DNA of 64,000 nt from Gammaproteobacteria bacterium (GTDB lineage Bacteria > Pseudomonadota > Gammaproteobacteria > Pseudomonadales > Cellvibrionaceae): positions 1 to 64,000 of the forward strand of contig JAGKWO010000021.1 in assembly GCA_021151835.1 (NCBI GenBank), in the 5' to 3' direction. Numbering within the stretch: position 1 is the stretch's first letter; every line of letters begins with the position of its first letter. The position numbers and the translations under genes were made by a program. Below the pieces are notes generated by a model. It saw only the letters and a program-made list of their open reading frames with translations. It was not told the origin of the DNA and searched no databases. Positions 9,608 to 17,573 of the stretch are shown piece by piece.

Positions 9608-10273
9608 GGCATGGGTTCCGGCAAATTATCCAGCATCGGCAGAGGGTGCACCGCAGTAACTCAGGGGCGGCCCTGCAGTAGAACGTTCAGTGACGTTCAG
9701 GCGGGTTTTTGCAACGGCTATGCCAAGCGTCGATTAACCGGTTTTTGTGCCTTATATGGTGCGCTAAAGCGGCTGTATTTCGCGATTGAATTCATTTTGG
9801 TGCGAGAATTCCAGTTTGGTGTGCGCCAAATAAACGCTCAAAAATCATAATTTGGTTCTGAATGGTGCAAAATAGGTGAATCCTTGTCACATGCCTAGCT
9901 GAACCGCTACGTAGGCGATATGCCGTGGGCGATGAGGTCATTTACAACGGTTGCACTGTGCCCGACAAAAATCTGCTGGGCATTGAGGCAATGCTATCTG
10001 GAAAGGGTGTTTGTCCCCTTATTTGTCGCGCGAGTTTTAGTGTTTTATTGGGGGGAGTATGGAATTCGGTAGTTGGTGTATTATGGGGCGCTACCGGCAT
10101 TGCTACCACTGGCCTGATGCCCGCCACCCGGTATTGGTATTCACTGTTAATAAATTGATAAATTATTTTTATAAAACGTTGTACAGCAACAAGGACTAAT
10201 AACTACCGCAGACAGACCACTGCGATTCTGGAGTGCTGATGAATTATTCCATTATTAAGCACATGAGGCAGAT
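9608..10273. other. Long divergent intergenic region, narK / SMP-30-like gene
   Basis: This 666-base space separates two divergent genes. It holds a sigma-54-like promoter for narK (9710-9725), GGTGC-type half-sites that could bind NtrC (TTTTGGTGCG at 9795-9804, ATGGTGCA at 9862-9869) and a short leader ORF at 10239. A 77-codon open frame at 9925-10158 has no ribosome-binding site and no recognisable product, so I do not call it a gene. Confidence 0.5.
9710..9725 (-). promoter_or_regulatory. Sigma-54 (RpoN) type promoter of narK
   Basis: The minus strand reads TGGCATAGCCGTTGCA. This matches the RpoN consensus TGGCAYR-N4-TTGCW with correct -24 GG / -12 GC spacing. It lies about 100 bases before the narK start codon, as expected for a nitrogen-regulated promoter. 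Confidence 0.65.
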
Positions 10274-10277
10274 ATGA
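10239..10277 (+). CDS. Putative 12-aa leader peptide
   Basis: A 12-codon frame (MNYSIIKHMRQI) begins seven bases after a GGAG sequence, and its TGA stop overlaps the ATG of the next gene (ATATGAG). It could couple translation of the SMP-30-like gene. It may equally be chance, since the downstream gene has its own GAGG site. Confidence 0.3.
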   Translation: MNYSIIKHMRQI

Positions 10278-11173
10278 GAGATTTCCACCCGCGCGCATTG
10301 TGGTGCGCGCTGTTATCCGCGCTGGTTGTATCACCGGCAGTATTGGCGCAAACGGAAGACTACGTGACCGATAAAGTATTTACCCAGGGCGTTGAAGGTC
10401 CGGCGGTTGATGCGCACGGCAATTTATATGCGGTGAACTTTGCCGAAGAAGGCACTATCGGTATTATCGATAAAAAAGATAATGCGCAACTTTTTGTAAA
10501 GTTGCCGCAAGGCAGTACAGGAAACGGAATCCGTTTTGATCGCAAAGGCACAATGTATGTGGCCGATTATTCAGCGCACAATGTGTTAAAAATAGATCCG
10601 CAAACCAAAGCGATCAGCGTCCATGCACACAGCGATAAAATGAACCAGCCCAATGATATCGCTATTGCCAAATCCGGAATTATCTACGCCAGCGACCCCA
10701 AATGGGCAGACAACACCGGCAACCTCTGGAAAATTGCTACCGACGGCACTGTGACCCTGCTGGAAGCCAATATGGGCACTACTAACGGTGTTGAAGTCAG
10801 CACCGACGAAAAACATTTGTACGTGAATGAAAGTGTGCAACGCAAAATCTGGAAATACGATATCGACAAAAAAACAGGCGCTGTAAAAAACAAGCGCTTG
10901 CTGATTGAGTTTAAAGACCACGGCATGGATGGTATGCGTTGCGATGCTGAAGGTAATTTGTATATCGCCCGCTACGCAGCAGGCGAGGTTGCGGTGGTGT
11001 CGCCCCAGGGAACATTATTGCAACGCATTAAATTAAAAGGTCAAAAGCCAACCAATGTGGCATTTGGTGGCGATGATGGCAAAACCGTGTATGTAACCTT
11101 GCAGGACCGCGGCGCGATTGAAACCTTCCGCAGTGAATTGCCGGGACGTGAGTGGTTGCTGCAAGCAAAATAG
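10274..11173 (+). CDS. SMP-30/gluconolactonase-like secreted beta-propeller
   Basis: A 299-residue protein with a signal peptide (about residues 1-25, ending AVLAQ) followed by repeated NHL/SMP-30-like blades: GPAVDAHGNLYAVNF, GIRFDRKGTMYVADY, MRCDAEGNLYIARY. The fold is a six-bladed propeller of the gluconolactonase/LRE type, expected to bind a divalent metal and hydrolyse a lactone or ester in the periplasm. The precise substrate cannot be read from sequence. A GAGG site five bases before the ATG supports the start. It is monocistronic, with a strong terminator after it. Confidence 0.8.
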   Translation: MRDFHPRALWCALLSALVVSPAVLAQTEDYVTDKVFTQGVEGPAVDAHGNLYAVNFAEEGTIGIIDKKDNAQLFVKLPQGSTGNGIRFDRKGTMYVADYSAHNVLKIDPQTKAISVHAHSDKMNQPNDIAIAKSGIIYASDPKWADNTGNLWKIATDGTVTLLEANMGTTNGVEVSTDEKHLYVNESVQRKIWKYDIDKKTGAVKNKRLLIEFKDHGMDGMRCDAEGNLYIARYAAGEVAVVSPQGTLLQRIKLKGQKPTNVAFGGDDGKTVYVTLQDRGAIETFRSELPGREWLLQAK

Positions 11174-11190
11174 AATTTGATGGATTAACA

Positions 11191-11222
11191 AAAAAAAGCC
11201 CGCATGATCGCGGGCTTTTTTT
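11191..11222 (+). terminator. Terminator after the SMP-30-like gene
   Basis: AAAGCCCGC pairs with GCGGGCTTT around a short loop, with A and T runs on both sides. It begins 18 bases after the stop codon. Confidence 0.9.
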
Positions 11223-11239
11223 GCGAAAATAATTTATGT

Positions 11240-11270
11240 GTAGCCCGTAAGGAGTGAAACGTATTACGGG
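11240..11270 (+). repeat. Single GTAG-headed REP-like hairpin
   Basis: GTAG is followed by CCCGTAA and, 13 bases later, TTACGGG, then TTTTT. It resembles the GTAG-headed REP palindromes associated with RAYT transposases in gammaproteobacteria. It lies between convergent genes, a typical REP location. Confidence 0.5.
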
Positions 11271-11344
11271 TTTTTATCAATCCGATGTTAAATCGAATTC
11301 CCGTATTGCGCAGGCTTCATTCGCCTGTAATGTTGCGCAAATTT

Positions 11345-11833
11345 TTATTTTTTTGCAGATAACCGCTCCCAGGTTTCCTGCGCGTCGTAACTGTTTTTCT
11401 CCGGGCGAATGCCCCGCCCCATATGGATATCCAGCAACACCAGGGTATAACTTTCTCCGGATTCTGCATCGAGCTGCGGTGTGCGATAAGTTTGGGTTTT
11501 GCAACCTAACAGGCCGCAGCGGCGGGTGCTGAATGTTTCAGGCAAATCCGGTGAATTATCCTCTTCATTCACCAGGCGGCGTTTTTCTTTACTCACAATA
11601 AACCAATCGTAACCCGCGTTCAGGGTCAATTCGGCAGCGCGCTGTAATGCATATTCCCCGGCAGCGGTGCGCTGGTTGCCGCGCATTTTAAATTGCACGC
11701 GATAGCTGGTGTTATCCAATGCAATATCCTTATAGCCGGCACCATCGCCGTTGGCGGCGCGATAGCTGGAGTGGGGCGTGCTGGCACATGCAGTAATTAT
11801 CAACGCCAGGCAACATAGAAATACAATTTTCAT
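11345..11833 (-). CDS. CC0125/CC1285-type lipoprotein
   Basis: A 162-residue lipoprotein: the signal peptide ends in the lipobox LIITAC (Cys16), so the protein should be anchored in the membrane. The mature part contains YRVQFKMRGNQ and a helix with AGEYALQRAAELTLNAGYDWFIV, a pattern I associate with the CC0125/CC1285 family of unknown function. A CGLLGC pair could form a disulfide. It starts 18 bases after the anti-sigma factor on the same strand, making it the third gene of the sigma/anti-sigma operon and a candidate envelope-stress target or sensor. Confidence 0.7.
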   Translation of the reverse strand: MKIVFLCCLALIITACASTPHSSYRAANGDGAGYKDIALDNTSYRVQFKMRGNQRTAAGEYALQRAAELTLNAGYDWFIVSKEKRRLVNEEDNSPDLPETFSTRRCGLLGCKTQTYRTPQLDAESGESYTLVLLDIHMGRGIRPEKNSYDAQETWERLSAKK

Positions 11834-11850
11834 TGCGATGTGCGCTCCTG

Positions 11851-12567
11851 TTAGTGCGACCAGCGCGACTGAATGATTTGTTGTTCCCTGGCGGCATCAA
11901 AGGCTTCACTGCCCATCATTTCATCCAGCGCGTCATCCAGTTGTGAGCCGCCGCTGGCGGTTTGGTAATCGCCCTCGGCGAGGGTTTCCCGCGCTACGCT
12001 GATTGCCAATTCCCAGGAATTATTGCGGCGGCATGCGATATTTTCGCTGCTTTTATCCTGTTCGATTAATTGGAACTGGCGACAATAATTTCCATCGTTA
12101 TTGATAAATGTCAGGCGCGGTTTAACGCGGCTACCATCATCCAGCTGCTGTTCATCCCCACTGGCATTTTGTTCCAATACTTGCGCAACAGCGCCCCAGC
12201 TTTGTGTCTTCTGGTTATTGCCGGGTAGCAGTTGTACCATGCCAAAACCGATCACCAGTAAAGTGCACGCAGCGATAGCCGCGTGTTGTTGCAAGCCGCG
12301 TTGTACTCGTTTCCAAAGCGGAAACTGGACAATATTGGCATTGGCCTGCTGCGGTTCTGCAGCCAGTAACCGGGTAATTGCAGCGGGGATGGGGCGCTCA
12401 TCAATTTGCGCATAATGACGCGCAATTTGGTCGTCGACCATCGCTAGTTCGGCGAGGCGATTGGCGAGATTTTCATCGTCAATCAATTGTTGGCGAACCA
12501 GTTCCATTTCCGCCTCGGGCAATTCGGCATCGAGAAATGCGGAGAGTTGTTCATCAGTAATAGTCAT
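11851..12567 (-). CDS. Membrane anti-sigma factor partner of the ECF sigma
   Basis: About 238 residues. The N-terminal part (LSAFLDAELPEAEMELV, then about 60 helical residues) is the usual anti-sigma binding region. The zinc-ligand HxxxCxxC pattern of ZAS proteins is absent. One transmembrane helix (about residues 95-115) separates it from a periplasmic domain of about 120 residues. I chose the ATG at 12567 because GAGGAAAC precedes it; an in-frame upstream ATG at 12597 would overlap the sigma gene and lacks such a site. It directly follows the sigma gene and presumably holds that sigma factor inactive until an envelope signal is received. Confidence 0.8.
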   Translation of the reverse strand: MTITDEQLSAFLDAELPEAEMELVRQQLIDDENLANRLAELAMVDDQIARHYAQIDERPIPAAITRLLAAEPQQANANIVQFPLWKRVQRGLQQHAAIAACTLLVIGFGMVQLLPGNNQKTQSWGAVAQVLEQNASGDEQQLDDGSRVKPRLTFINNDGNYCRQFQLIEQDKSSENIACRRNNSWELAISVARETLAEGDYQTASGGSQLDDALDEMMGSEAFDAAREQQIIQSRWSH

Positions 12568-12577
12568 TGCTGTTTCC

Positions 12578-13084
12578 TCAAATGCTTGCCCGGCCAACTG
12601 CCGGATTTAAAAAACCGGCCAATGCGACACGCGCCCGTGCCAGGCGGCTCATTACCGTCCCGGCGGGAATGCCGAGCGTTTCGGCCACCTCTTTGTAGGA
12701 CATGCCTTGCACAGCCACCAGGGCCATTATCGAGCGCTGCTCGTCGGGCAATTGATTCATCGCCGCATCGACTTGCGCCAGGGTGATTTGATCGTGAATC
12801 GCCTGTTCGCCATCGACGGCTGGTTCTTCCGTGTCATCCAGTGAGTACACATTTTTCTGGCGCACCTTGCGCGCACGGTACTCGTCAATCCAGAGGTTAC
12901 GGCACACCCGAAAGGCCCACTTGACCAATTCCACATCGTCCGGGATTTCGCGGCTGAGCAAACGTTCCAGGGTGTTTTGCAGCAAATCGTCGGCATCGGC
13001 TGCGGCGCCGGTGAGCGAATAGGCAAAGCGGCGCAGCATGGGCGCGATGCGGGTTAATTCCTGTTTGAGCTGTTCTTGTTTCAT
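12578..13084 (-). CDS. ECF-type RNA polymerase sigma factor
   Basis: A 168-residue extracytoplasmic-function sigma factor. Region 2 includes DADDLLQNTLERLL and FRVCRNLWIDEYR (about residues 30-75). Region 4 includes LPDEQRSIMALVAVQGMSYKEVAETLGIP and GTVMSRLARAR (about 115-160), the helix-turn-helix for the -35 element. Regions 1 and 3 are absent, as usual for ECF factors. It heads a three-gene operon with its anti-sigma factor and a lipoprotein. A divergent subtilase starts 183 bases away and may belong to the same regulon. The target promoter sequence cannot be fixed from one locus. Confidence 0.93.
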   Translation of the reverse strand: MKQEQLKQELTRIAPMLRRFAYSLTGAAADADDLLQNTLERLLSREIPDDVELVKWAFRVCRNLWIDEYRARKVRQKNVYSLDDTEEPAVDGEQAIHDQITLAQVDAAMNQLPDEQRSIMALVAVQGMSYKEVAETLGIPAGTVMSRLARARVALAGFLNPAVGRASI

Positions 13085-13174
13085 AAGGATTTCTTTATGT
13101 CCGGATCATCAAATTTATAGCGTTCTATCCAGTAAACGGGCCAGCGCCGGTTTTATTCCCGGAACCCGGAAATC

Positions 13175-13215
13175 TTTTAATGGAATTTTTAATGGCTGCC
13201 AAACGTTTTTAATGG
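13175..13215 (+). repeat. Three direct TTTTAATGG repeats
   Basis: TTTTAATGG occurs at 13175-13183, 13187-13195 and 13207-13215, just before the subtilase start and between it and the divergent ECF sigma gene. Spacings are 12 and 20 bases. They could be operator iterons. Confidence 0.4.
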
Positions 13216-13267
13216 AGATCAGCTGCTTTTTTATGTTTAATTTCCCTATCCACGCCGAGTATGCCTT

Positions 13268-14644
13268 ATGAAACCTTTATACCTGACCGTTATCCTCGCC
13301 TGTTTATGCAATAACACCAGCGCGCAATTGCTGGACCGGGTGGGCAACCAGATTGATGGTGTGACGCGCGAACTGGAGCAGGTGACGGGTGCTGTGCAGG
13401 AACAGGTGCGCAGGGCCGCTGAGGACGAACTATCGGCGCAACGCTTACTGGACAACCCGGTGACCAACCCGCTTGCCGATGTGCTCACCCAAACAACGGA
13501 CGGTATAACCCAAACGGTGAATGGAGCTGTGAACAACACACTGGCGGCCGTATTGCCGATCCTCAATCGCGAAGGGGGAACCGCGTTTGTAGAGGTGCGC
13601 GTTGAAGATAATTGGCGTGCAGTAGAGCGCGAGTGGTTGGTGTTGCTTGACCAGCCAGGCCTGCAAGCCCTGGCAGCAATCGATGCAGAAATTATCGAGC
13701 AAACGCAGTTTGCAGATTTAGGATTGCAACTGGTTCGTTTTCGCGTACCTGCGCCACTGGATTCTTTTGCTGAATTAAAAAAACATTTGCCGGCGCATTT
13801 GCATGGGCAACTGGATCGCAATCATATTTACAGCCCACAACAGGGTAATCCGCAATCTTCAATTGATAACCCGGCTTCAGCGCCTGCAACCAATCCGTTG
13901 TGCAACCAGGCCGTCACGATTGGTTTGATCGATACGGCGATTAATACCCAACACCCCGCCTTTAAACAAAGCAACATCCACTCCAAAGATTTTGCCGGTG
14001 AAGAGTTTGATGCACCGCGCGCGCATGGCACTGCAGTGGCCGGGATATTGGTGGGGCACAGCGAGCAATTAACGCCGCTATTGCCGGCGGCGGATTTATT
14101 TGCGGCGTCGGTTTTTTACCCGCGCAGTGACTATGCGCAGGGCGCCACCATGGTTAACCTTGTGCGCGCGTTGGATTGGTTGCTGCAGAAAAAAGTGCGT
14201 GTAATTAACATGAGCCTGGCGGGGCCGGATAATAAAATCCTCGCGCTGGCAATTCAAAAAACTATCCAGGCCGGTACCAGTATTGTTGCGGCGGCAGGTA
14301 ATGAAGGGCCCGCTGCCCCGCCTGCTTATCCAGCGGCCTATGCCGATGTTATTGCGGTAACGGCAGTGGATAAAAACCAGCGTAGCTATCGCTGGGCAAA
14401 TCGCGGTGATTACATTGATTTTGCCGCATTGGGGGTCGCGGTATTGACTGCACGCAGCGCTGGCGATTTTGGTAATGAAACCGGGACATCAATGGCGGCA
14501 CCGGTGGTCACGGCGGCAGTAGCCTGTAGTGGTGCAGGAAGTTCTGCTGCGGCAATTGTTGAACAATTAAAAATTCGCGCGCTTGATCTGGGCGCGCCGG
14601 GCCGCGATCCGGTGTTTGGTTATGGGTTGTTAAATCGTCCCTGA
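13268..14644 (+). CDS. Secreted S8 subtilisin-like serine protease
   Basis: A 458-residue subtilase with the complete triad: Asp222 in GLIDTAIN, His253 in AHGTAVAG and Ser408 in GTSMAAP, plus the oxyanion Asn in AAGNEGP. A signal peptide (residues about 1-19) is followed by an unusually long N-terminal region of about 190 residues. That region starts with a helical, Asn/Gln/Thr-rich stretch (residues 20-90) and probably includes an inhibitory propeptide. There is no C-terminal extension. It is transcribed divergently from the ECF sigma operon, which suggests it could be a target of that sigma factor. The protease call is firm; its substrate is unknown. Confidence 0.92.
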   Translation: MKPLYLTVILACLCNNTSAQLLDRVGNQIDGVTRELEQVTGAVQEQVRRAAEDELSAQRLLDNPVTNPLADVLTQTTDGITQTVNGAVNNTLAAVLPILNREGGTAFVEVRVEDNWRAVEREWLVLLDQPGLQALAAIDAEIIEQTQFADLGLQLVRFRVPAPLDSFAELKKHLPAHLHGQLDRNHIYSPQQGNPQSSIDNPASAPATNPLCNQAVTIGLIDTAINTQHPAFKQSNIHSKDFAGEEFDAPRAHGTAVAGILVGHSEQLTPLLPAADLFAASVFYPRSDYAQGATMVNLVRALDWLLQKKVRVINMSLAGPDNKILALAIQKTIQAGTSIVAAAGNEGPAAPPAYPAAYADVIAVTAVDKNQRSYRWANRGDYIDFAALGVAVLTARSAGDFGNETGTSMAAPVVTAAVACSGAGSSAAAIVEQLKIRALDLGAPGRDPVFGYGLLNRP

Positions 14645-14760
14645 ACTTTTTCTATTCCGTGAGCTGTTAATCGTTATGGCAGTACTTTTAGTGCAATTGA
14701 TGTTGTAAGGATTGATCAGCGTTTAACAACATTCCTTGTCATGAATAATTTTACGCGCGC

Positions 14761-15708
14761 TTAAAAGCTGACTTTTAACATTAGTGAGCTAACGGTCTCC
14801 GCGTAGTTGGCCGAAGCGAGATTGGAATCGTAATCGCCCCGTTCAACCTTACCCACCACACTTAACCAGTTTGTGGTTTCAATTTGCCACTCCAGGGTCG
14901 CCACACGGCGCTCATCATTACGCTTGGCTTCCAGTGATGGTGTCACTGCTGAATAATCGCGCTGGTCATAGCGAAAACCCAACTGTAACCGGTTCTTTTT
15001 TTCCCACAGCGAGAACTGATGGCTGACGCTGGTCCTGATGTTGGTGCCGTCATAATCAAATTCATTGGCGGTAGCATTTTCTGTTTCGCCACTCAAGCCA
15101 ATAGTGAAAAATGTTTTCCCCTGGTTAAAAAAGAAAAACGCATCACCAGCCAGGCTTTGGTTATCCGCGTTGCGTGTGCTACTCCCGGGGAAATCCTTGT
15201 CCTGGTCATTAATAGCAGCACGCAAAAAAATTGTTTGGTTGATCAGACGCGAAATATAAATACTGCGCTGTTGCAATGTCAGGAAATCACTGCCGTCCAG
15301 TTCTGCATCGGCGTAGTGATAACTTGCACCTAGCGTCAGCGGTTGAAAATCGTAACTGGTATCAATAAATGCTTGTTTGATAACTAAATCAAATTCACTG
15401 AAATCCTGGTAGGTTTTACTGCTGTAGCTTAACCCGCCTTTAATCTTGGCTTTGTCGGTAGCTTGCCATTGGCTATTCAAGCGCGCGTTGGCAAGTGCGG
15501 ACCAATCTCCCTCGGAGGAGTTTTTATCCAACTCAATCACTGACAGGTTGGAGTCGTATTCAGCACCGGTTTCCAGTTCAAATTTTGTAGCGGGTGTTGC
15601 CGCCACACCCATATTGGCTGAACTGATTATGCTAGCCAGTAATGAGAAGCGGATAATATTTTTTACATTGCTAGTGGTTTTTTGGGTGATGCGTGTTGGC
15701 GTGCTCAT
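14761..15708 (-). CDS. Outer-membrane beta-barrel protein
   Basis: A 315-residue protein with a long signal peptide (about 1-37, ending GVAA) and a mature part made of alternating amphipathic strands. It ends in Phe (LMLKVSF), the usual C-terminal sorting signal for BamA-inserted barrels. About 14 strands can be picked out by eye. No plug or catalytic motif is present, so it is either a porin-like or structural outer-membrane protein. It lies downstream of the low-complexity repeat protein on the same strand, but a terminator sits between them, so expression may be partly uncoupled. The specific family was not recognised. Confidence 0.7.
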   Translation of the reverse strand: MSTPTRITQKTTSNVKNIIRFSLLASIISSANMGVAATPATKFELETGAEYDSNLSVIELDKNSSEGDWSALANARLNSQWQATDKAKIKGGLSYSSKTYQDFSEFDLVIKQAFIDTSYDFQPLTLGASYHYADAELDGSDFLTLQQRSIYISRLINQTIFLRAAINDQDKDFPGSSTRNADNQSLAGDAFFFFNQGKTFFTIGLSGETENATANEFDYDGTNIRTSVSHQFSLWEKKNRLQLGFRYDQRDYSAVTPSLEAKRNDERRVATLEWQIETTNWLSVVGKVERGDYDSNLASANYAETVSSLMLKVSF

Positions 15709-15754
15709 GATATTTCCCCTGCGTGCATGGAGTGCAACCTGCGTTGGCAGGTTT

Positions 15755-15782
15755 TAAAAAAATCGGCGCCGGAGCGCCGATA
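15755..15782 (-). terminator. Terminator/attenuator between repeat protein and barrel genes
   Basis: On the minus strand ATCGGCGC pairs with GCGCCGAT around a four-base loop and is followed by seven T residues. It lies 13 bases after the repeat-protein stop and 46 bases before the barrel-gene start. Confidence 0.85.
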
Positions 15783-15794
15783 GTACCGAGGTTA

Positions 15795-16541
15795 TTAATT
15801 GCCGAGATTCAAACTGTCATTCAGCGCAGTGGTGATGCTGCTATCTACGGCGCTATCAATGGTTGAATTGATGGTGGAATTAATTGTTGAGTTAACCGTT
15901 GAATTAATAGTGTCTTCAACACTGGTTTGCACACTATTGCTAATGCTGTTGCTGATGGAACCTTCCACACTGCTGCCAACCAATTGGTTAACGGAACCTT
16001 GTACGGTTTTATCCACTTCCAGCGCGGCTACAGCATTGACTTGTTGATTTACCAATCCATTCACTTGTCCGCCGATAGCATCCACATTTTGCTGGGCTTG
16101 CGCATTAACACTATTTACCTGGTTAACAGATGCATTCAGGCCCTGGTTAGCGGTCGCGGCGATATTCGCACCGGTTGCCTGACCCTGCTCCAGTAATACA
16201 TTTTTTTGTGCATTGATTGTAGAAACAGTTTTTGCGGTGTTCACGGTAGCTTCACCGGTAGCATTAACTGCGGTTGATGCGGAAGTGCCGGCTGGCTCGC
16301 TTTGTTCATCCTCACCAGCAGCCGGGGTTTCTTCGGCTGCAGTTTCTGATGCAGGTGCCTGGGTAGCGGTGGTTTGTTGTTGTGCAGATCCGGCCAGGCT
16401 AATGCTGGCGCTTTGCGCATCGCTTTGGCTGTTAACGGCAACCCGGGCGTTGGAATCGGCACTGGCTGCCAGAGAAATATCGGCGGCCCAGCTGGAAGAT
16501 GTCAGGCTGCAAATAACAAGCATTAAGATTTTTTTGTTCAT
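15795..16541 (-). CDS. Secreted low-complexity Ser/Asn/Val repeat protein
   Basis: A 248-residue protein with a signal peptide (residues 1-19, ending SSWA). The mature protein is almost free of aromatic residues: first an Ala/Ser/Glu/Thr-rich section, then an Asn/Gln/Val region (about 110-190). The C-terminal section has short near-tandem units of the type STINSTIN, STVNSTIN and SISNSISN. Such sequence suggests an extended or beta-helical surface or matrix protein rather than an enzyme. The downstream gene encodes an outer-membrane barrel that could export or anchor it, but this is inference. No family was recognised. Confidence 0.65.
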   Translation of the reverse strand: MNKKILMLVICSLTSSSWAADISLAASADSNARVAVNSQSDAQSASISLAGSAQQQTTATQAPASETAAEETPAAGEDEQSEPAGTSASTAVNATGEATVNTAKTVSTINAQKNVLLEQGQATGANIAATANQGLNASVNQVNSVNAQAQQNVDAIGGQVNGLVNQQVNAVAALEVDKTVQGSVNQLVGSSVEGSISNSISNSVQTSVEDTINSTVNSTINSTINSTIDSAVDSSITTALNDSLNLGN

Positions 16542-16675
16542 GATGTAATCCTCATTGGTTAATGTTCAAGCCGGAAATTCGTGGCTTGTATCCTGTTAAC
16601 GCATGAGGGTTTATTTTTATTCCCGCCATTTGAAAATAATTTTTCGCGCACGCCATTTTCCGCAAATGGATACAG

Positions 16676-16710
16676 AAAAAAGCCATCGCAATTGCTTGCG
16701 ATGGCTTTTT
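16676..16710 (-). terminator. Terminator after the four-helix-bundle gene
   Basis: AAAAAGCCATCGCAA and TTGCGATGGCTTTTT form a 15-bp perfect stem with a four-base loop. On the minus strand six T residues follow. It lies about 75 bases after the stop of the 16785-17225 gene. Confidence 0.85.
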
Positions 16711-16784
16711 CCATGCTCGGGAATCGGACCCTGGGTTACCAGCCGAATCTCGAACAGATCAGCTTCCTGGCCGGTGTTTTTGCC

Positions 16785-17225
16785 TTAGGCCACATTACGT
16801 TTTAATGAACGCATACGGTTATGGCATTCCTGCATCGAAATGAGGATGTAATTCAGCGCAATGGTGAAATCGACTGACACTGCTTCAGCCTGCGCTTTCT
16901 TTACATACTCCAGGGTTCTATCTTCCAACTCTTCCAATTGCACTATATAAGTTTTGGCTTTGTTGGATTTAATTTTTGCAAGCAGGTCAGTATAAGCCTG
17001 ACGCAATGAACCACCGATTGTGTGATCGTCTTCCACTTCACCTTCACGCGCGTACAACAATGGTTGCAAGCGTACTAACGCATTTTGGCGAACATCGATC
17101 ATTTCCTGGAAAACGGCATCGTAGCCAGAGCCTTTTAATTCCACTTTTGCATCGGTATAAAATTTTACACCATCGTTCAGGACCTTGATGAGGTCGCGAA
17201 TTGCTGAGATTTCACTGGTAGCCAT
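16785..17225 (-). CDS. PA2169-family four-helix-bundle protein (DUF2383)
   Basis: A 146-residue all-helical protein with no signal peptide. The pattern ISAIRDLIKVLNDGVKFY, then FQEMIDVRQ, LLAKIKSNK and TLEYVKKAQ, matches the ferritin-like four-helix bundles grouped as PA2169/DUF2383. Members are found in stress-induced or stationary-phase contexts; the biochemical role is unknown. A typical ferritin di-iron Glu/His set is not obvious by eye. It is monocistronic with its own terminator. Confidence 0.8.
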   Translation of the reverse strand: MATSEISAIRDLIKVLNDGVKFYTDAKVELKGSGYDAVFQEMIDVRQNALVRLQPLLYAREGEVEDDHTIGGSLRQAYTDLLAKIKSNKAKTYIVQLEELEDRTLEYVKKAQAEAVSVDFTIALNYILISMQECHNRMRSLKRNVA

Positions 17226-17517
17226 AATAATTCTCCATTACTAAAAAAGTATTGAATGGATTATGTTTTGCCGTTTAAAAAACAGATGTGCAAAAACATA
17301 GGTTCATAGTGGAGATTGCAGTATTCATGCCAGCGATAATTACCGGTAAATAGCGCTATAAAATGCGAAATACCAGTGATTTTCTTGTAGGGGTTACAAT
17401 TGCTTAGAATTTTTCTAAATGACCTATTGGTACAGAGGAATGTAAATTTTAATTTAAATGAAAAATCGATTTTTGCGTGACAATTTTTTCCAGTCTTAAA
17501 TTTTTATACCTATTCAA
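17226..17517. other. AT-rich spacer upstream of the four-helix gene
   Basis: About 290 bases without an open frame that has a ribosome-binding site. It should contain the promoter of the 16785-17225 gene (minus strand). I see no palindromic operator or RNA structure beyond the terminator at its far end. Confidence 0.4.
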
Positions 17518-17553
17518 TAAAAAGCCCCGCGCTATCAACGCAGGGCATTTTTA
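17518..17553 (-). terminator. Terminator after the GH19 chitinase
   Basis: On the minus strand GCCCTGCG pairs with CGCGGGGC, with one mismatch, and is followed by five T residues. It begins 21 bases after the chitinase stop codon. Confidence 0.75.
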
Positions 17554-17573
17554 CAAGACTTTTGCTAACTGTT

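Noticed and set aside
9925..10158. 77-codon open frame in the narK upstream region
   Set aside because: It has no ribosome-binding site, and its composition is not protein-like in either overlapping frame.
13246..13821. 191-codon minus-strand frame within the subtilase
   Set aside because: It is antisense to a well-supported protease frame, with a Ser/Cys/Arg-rich composition typical of shadow frames.
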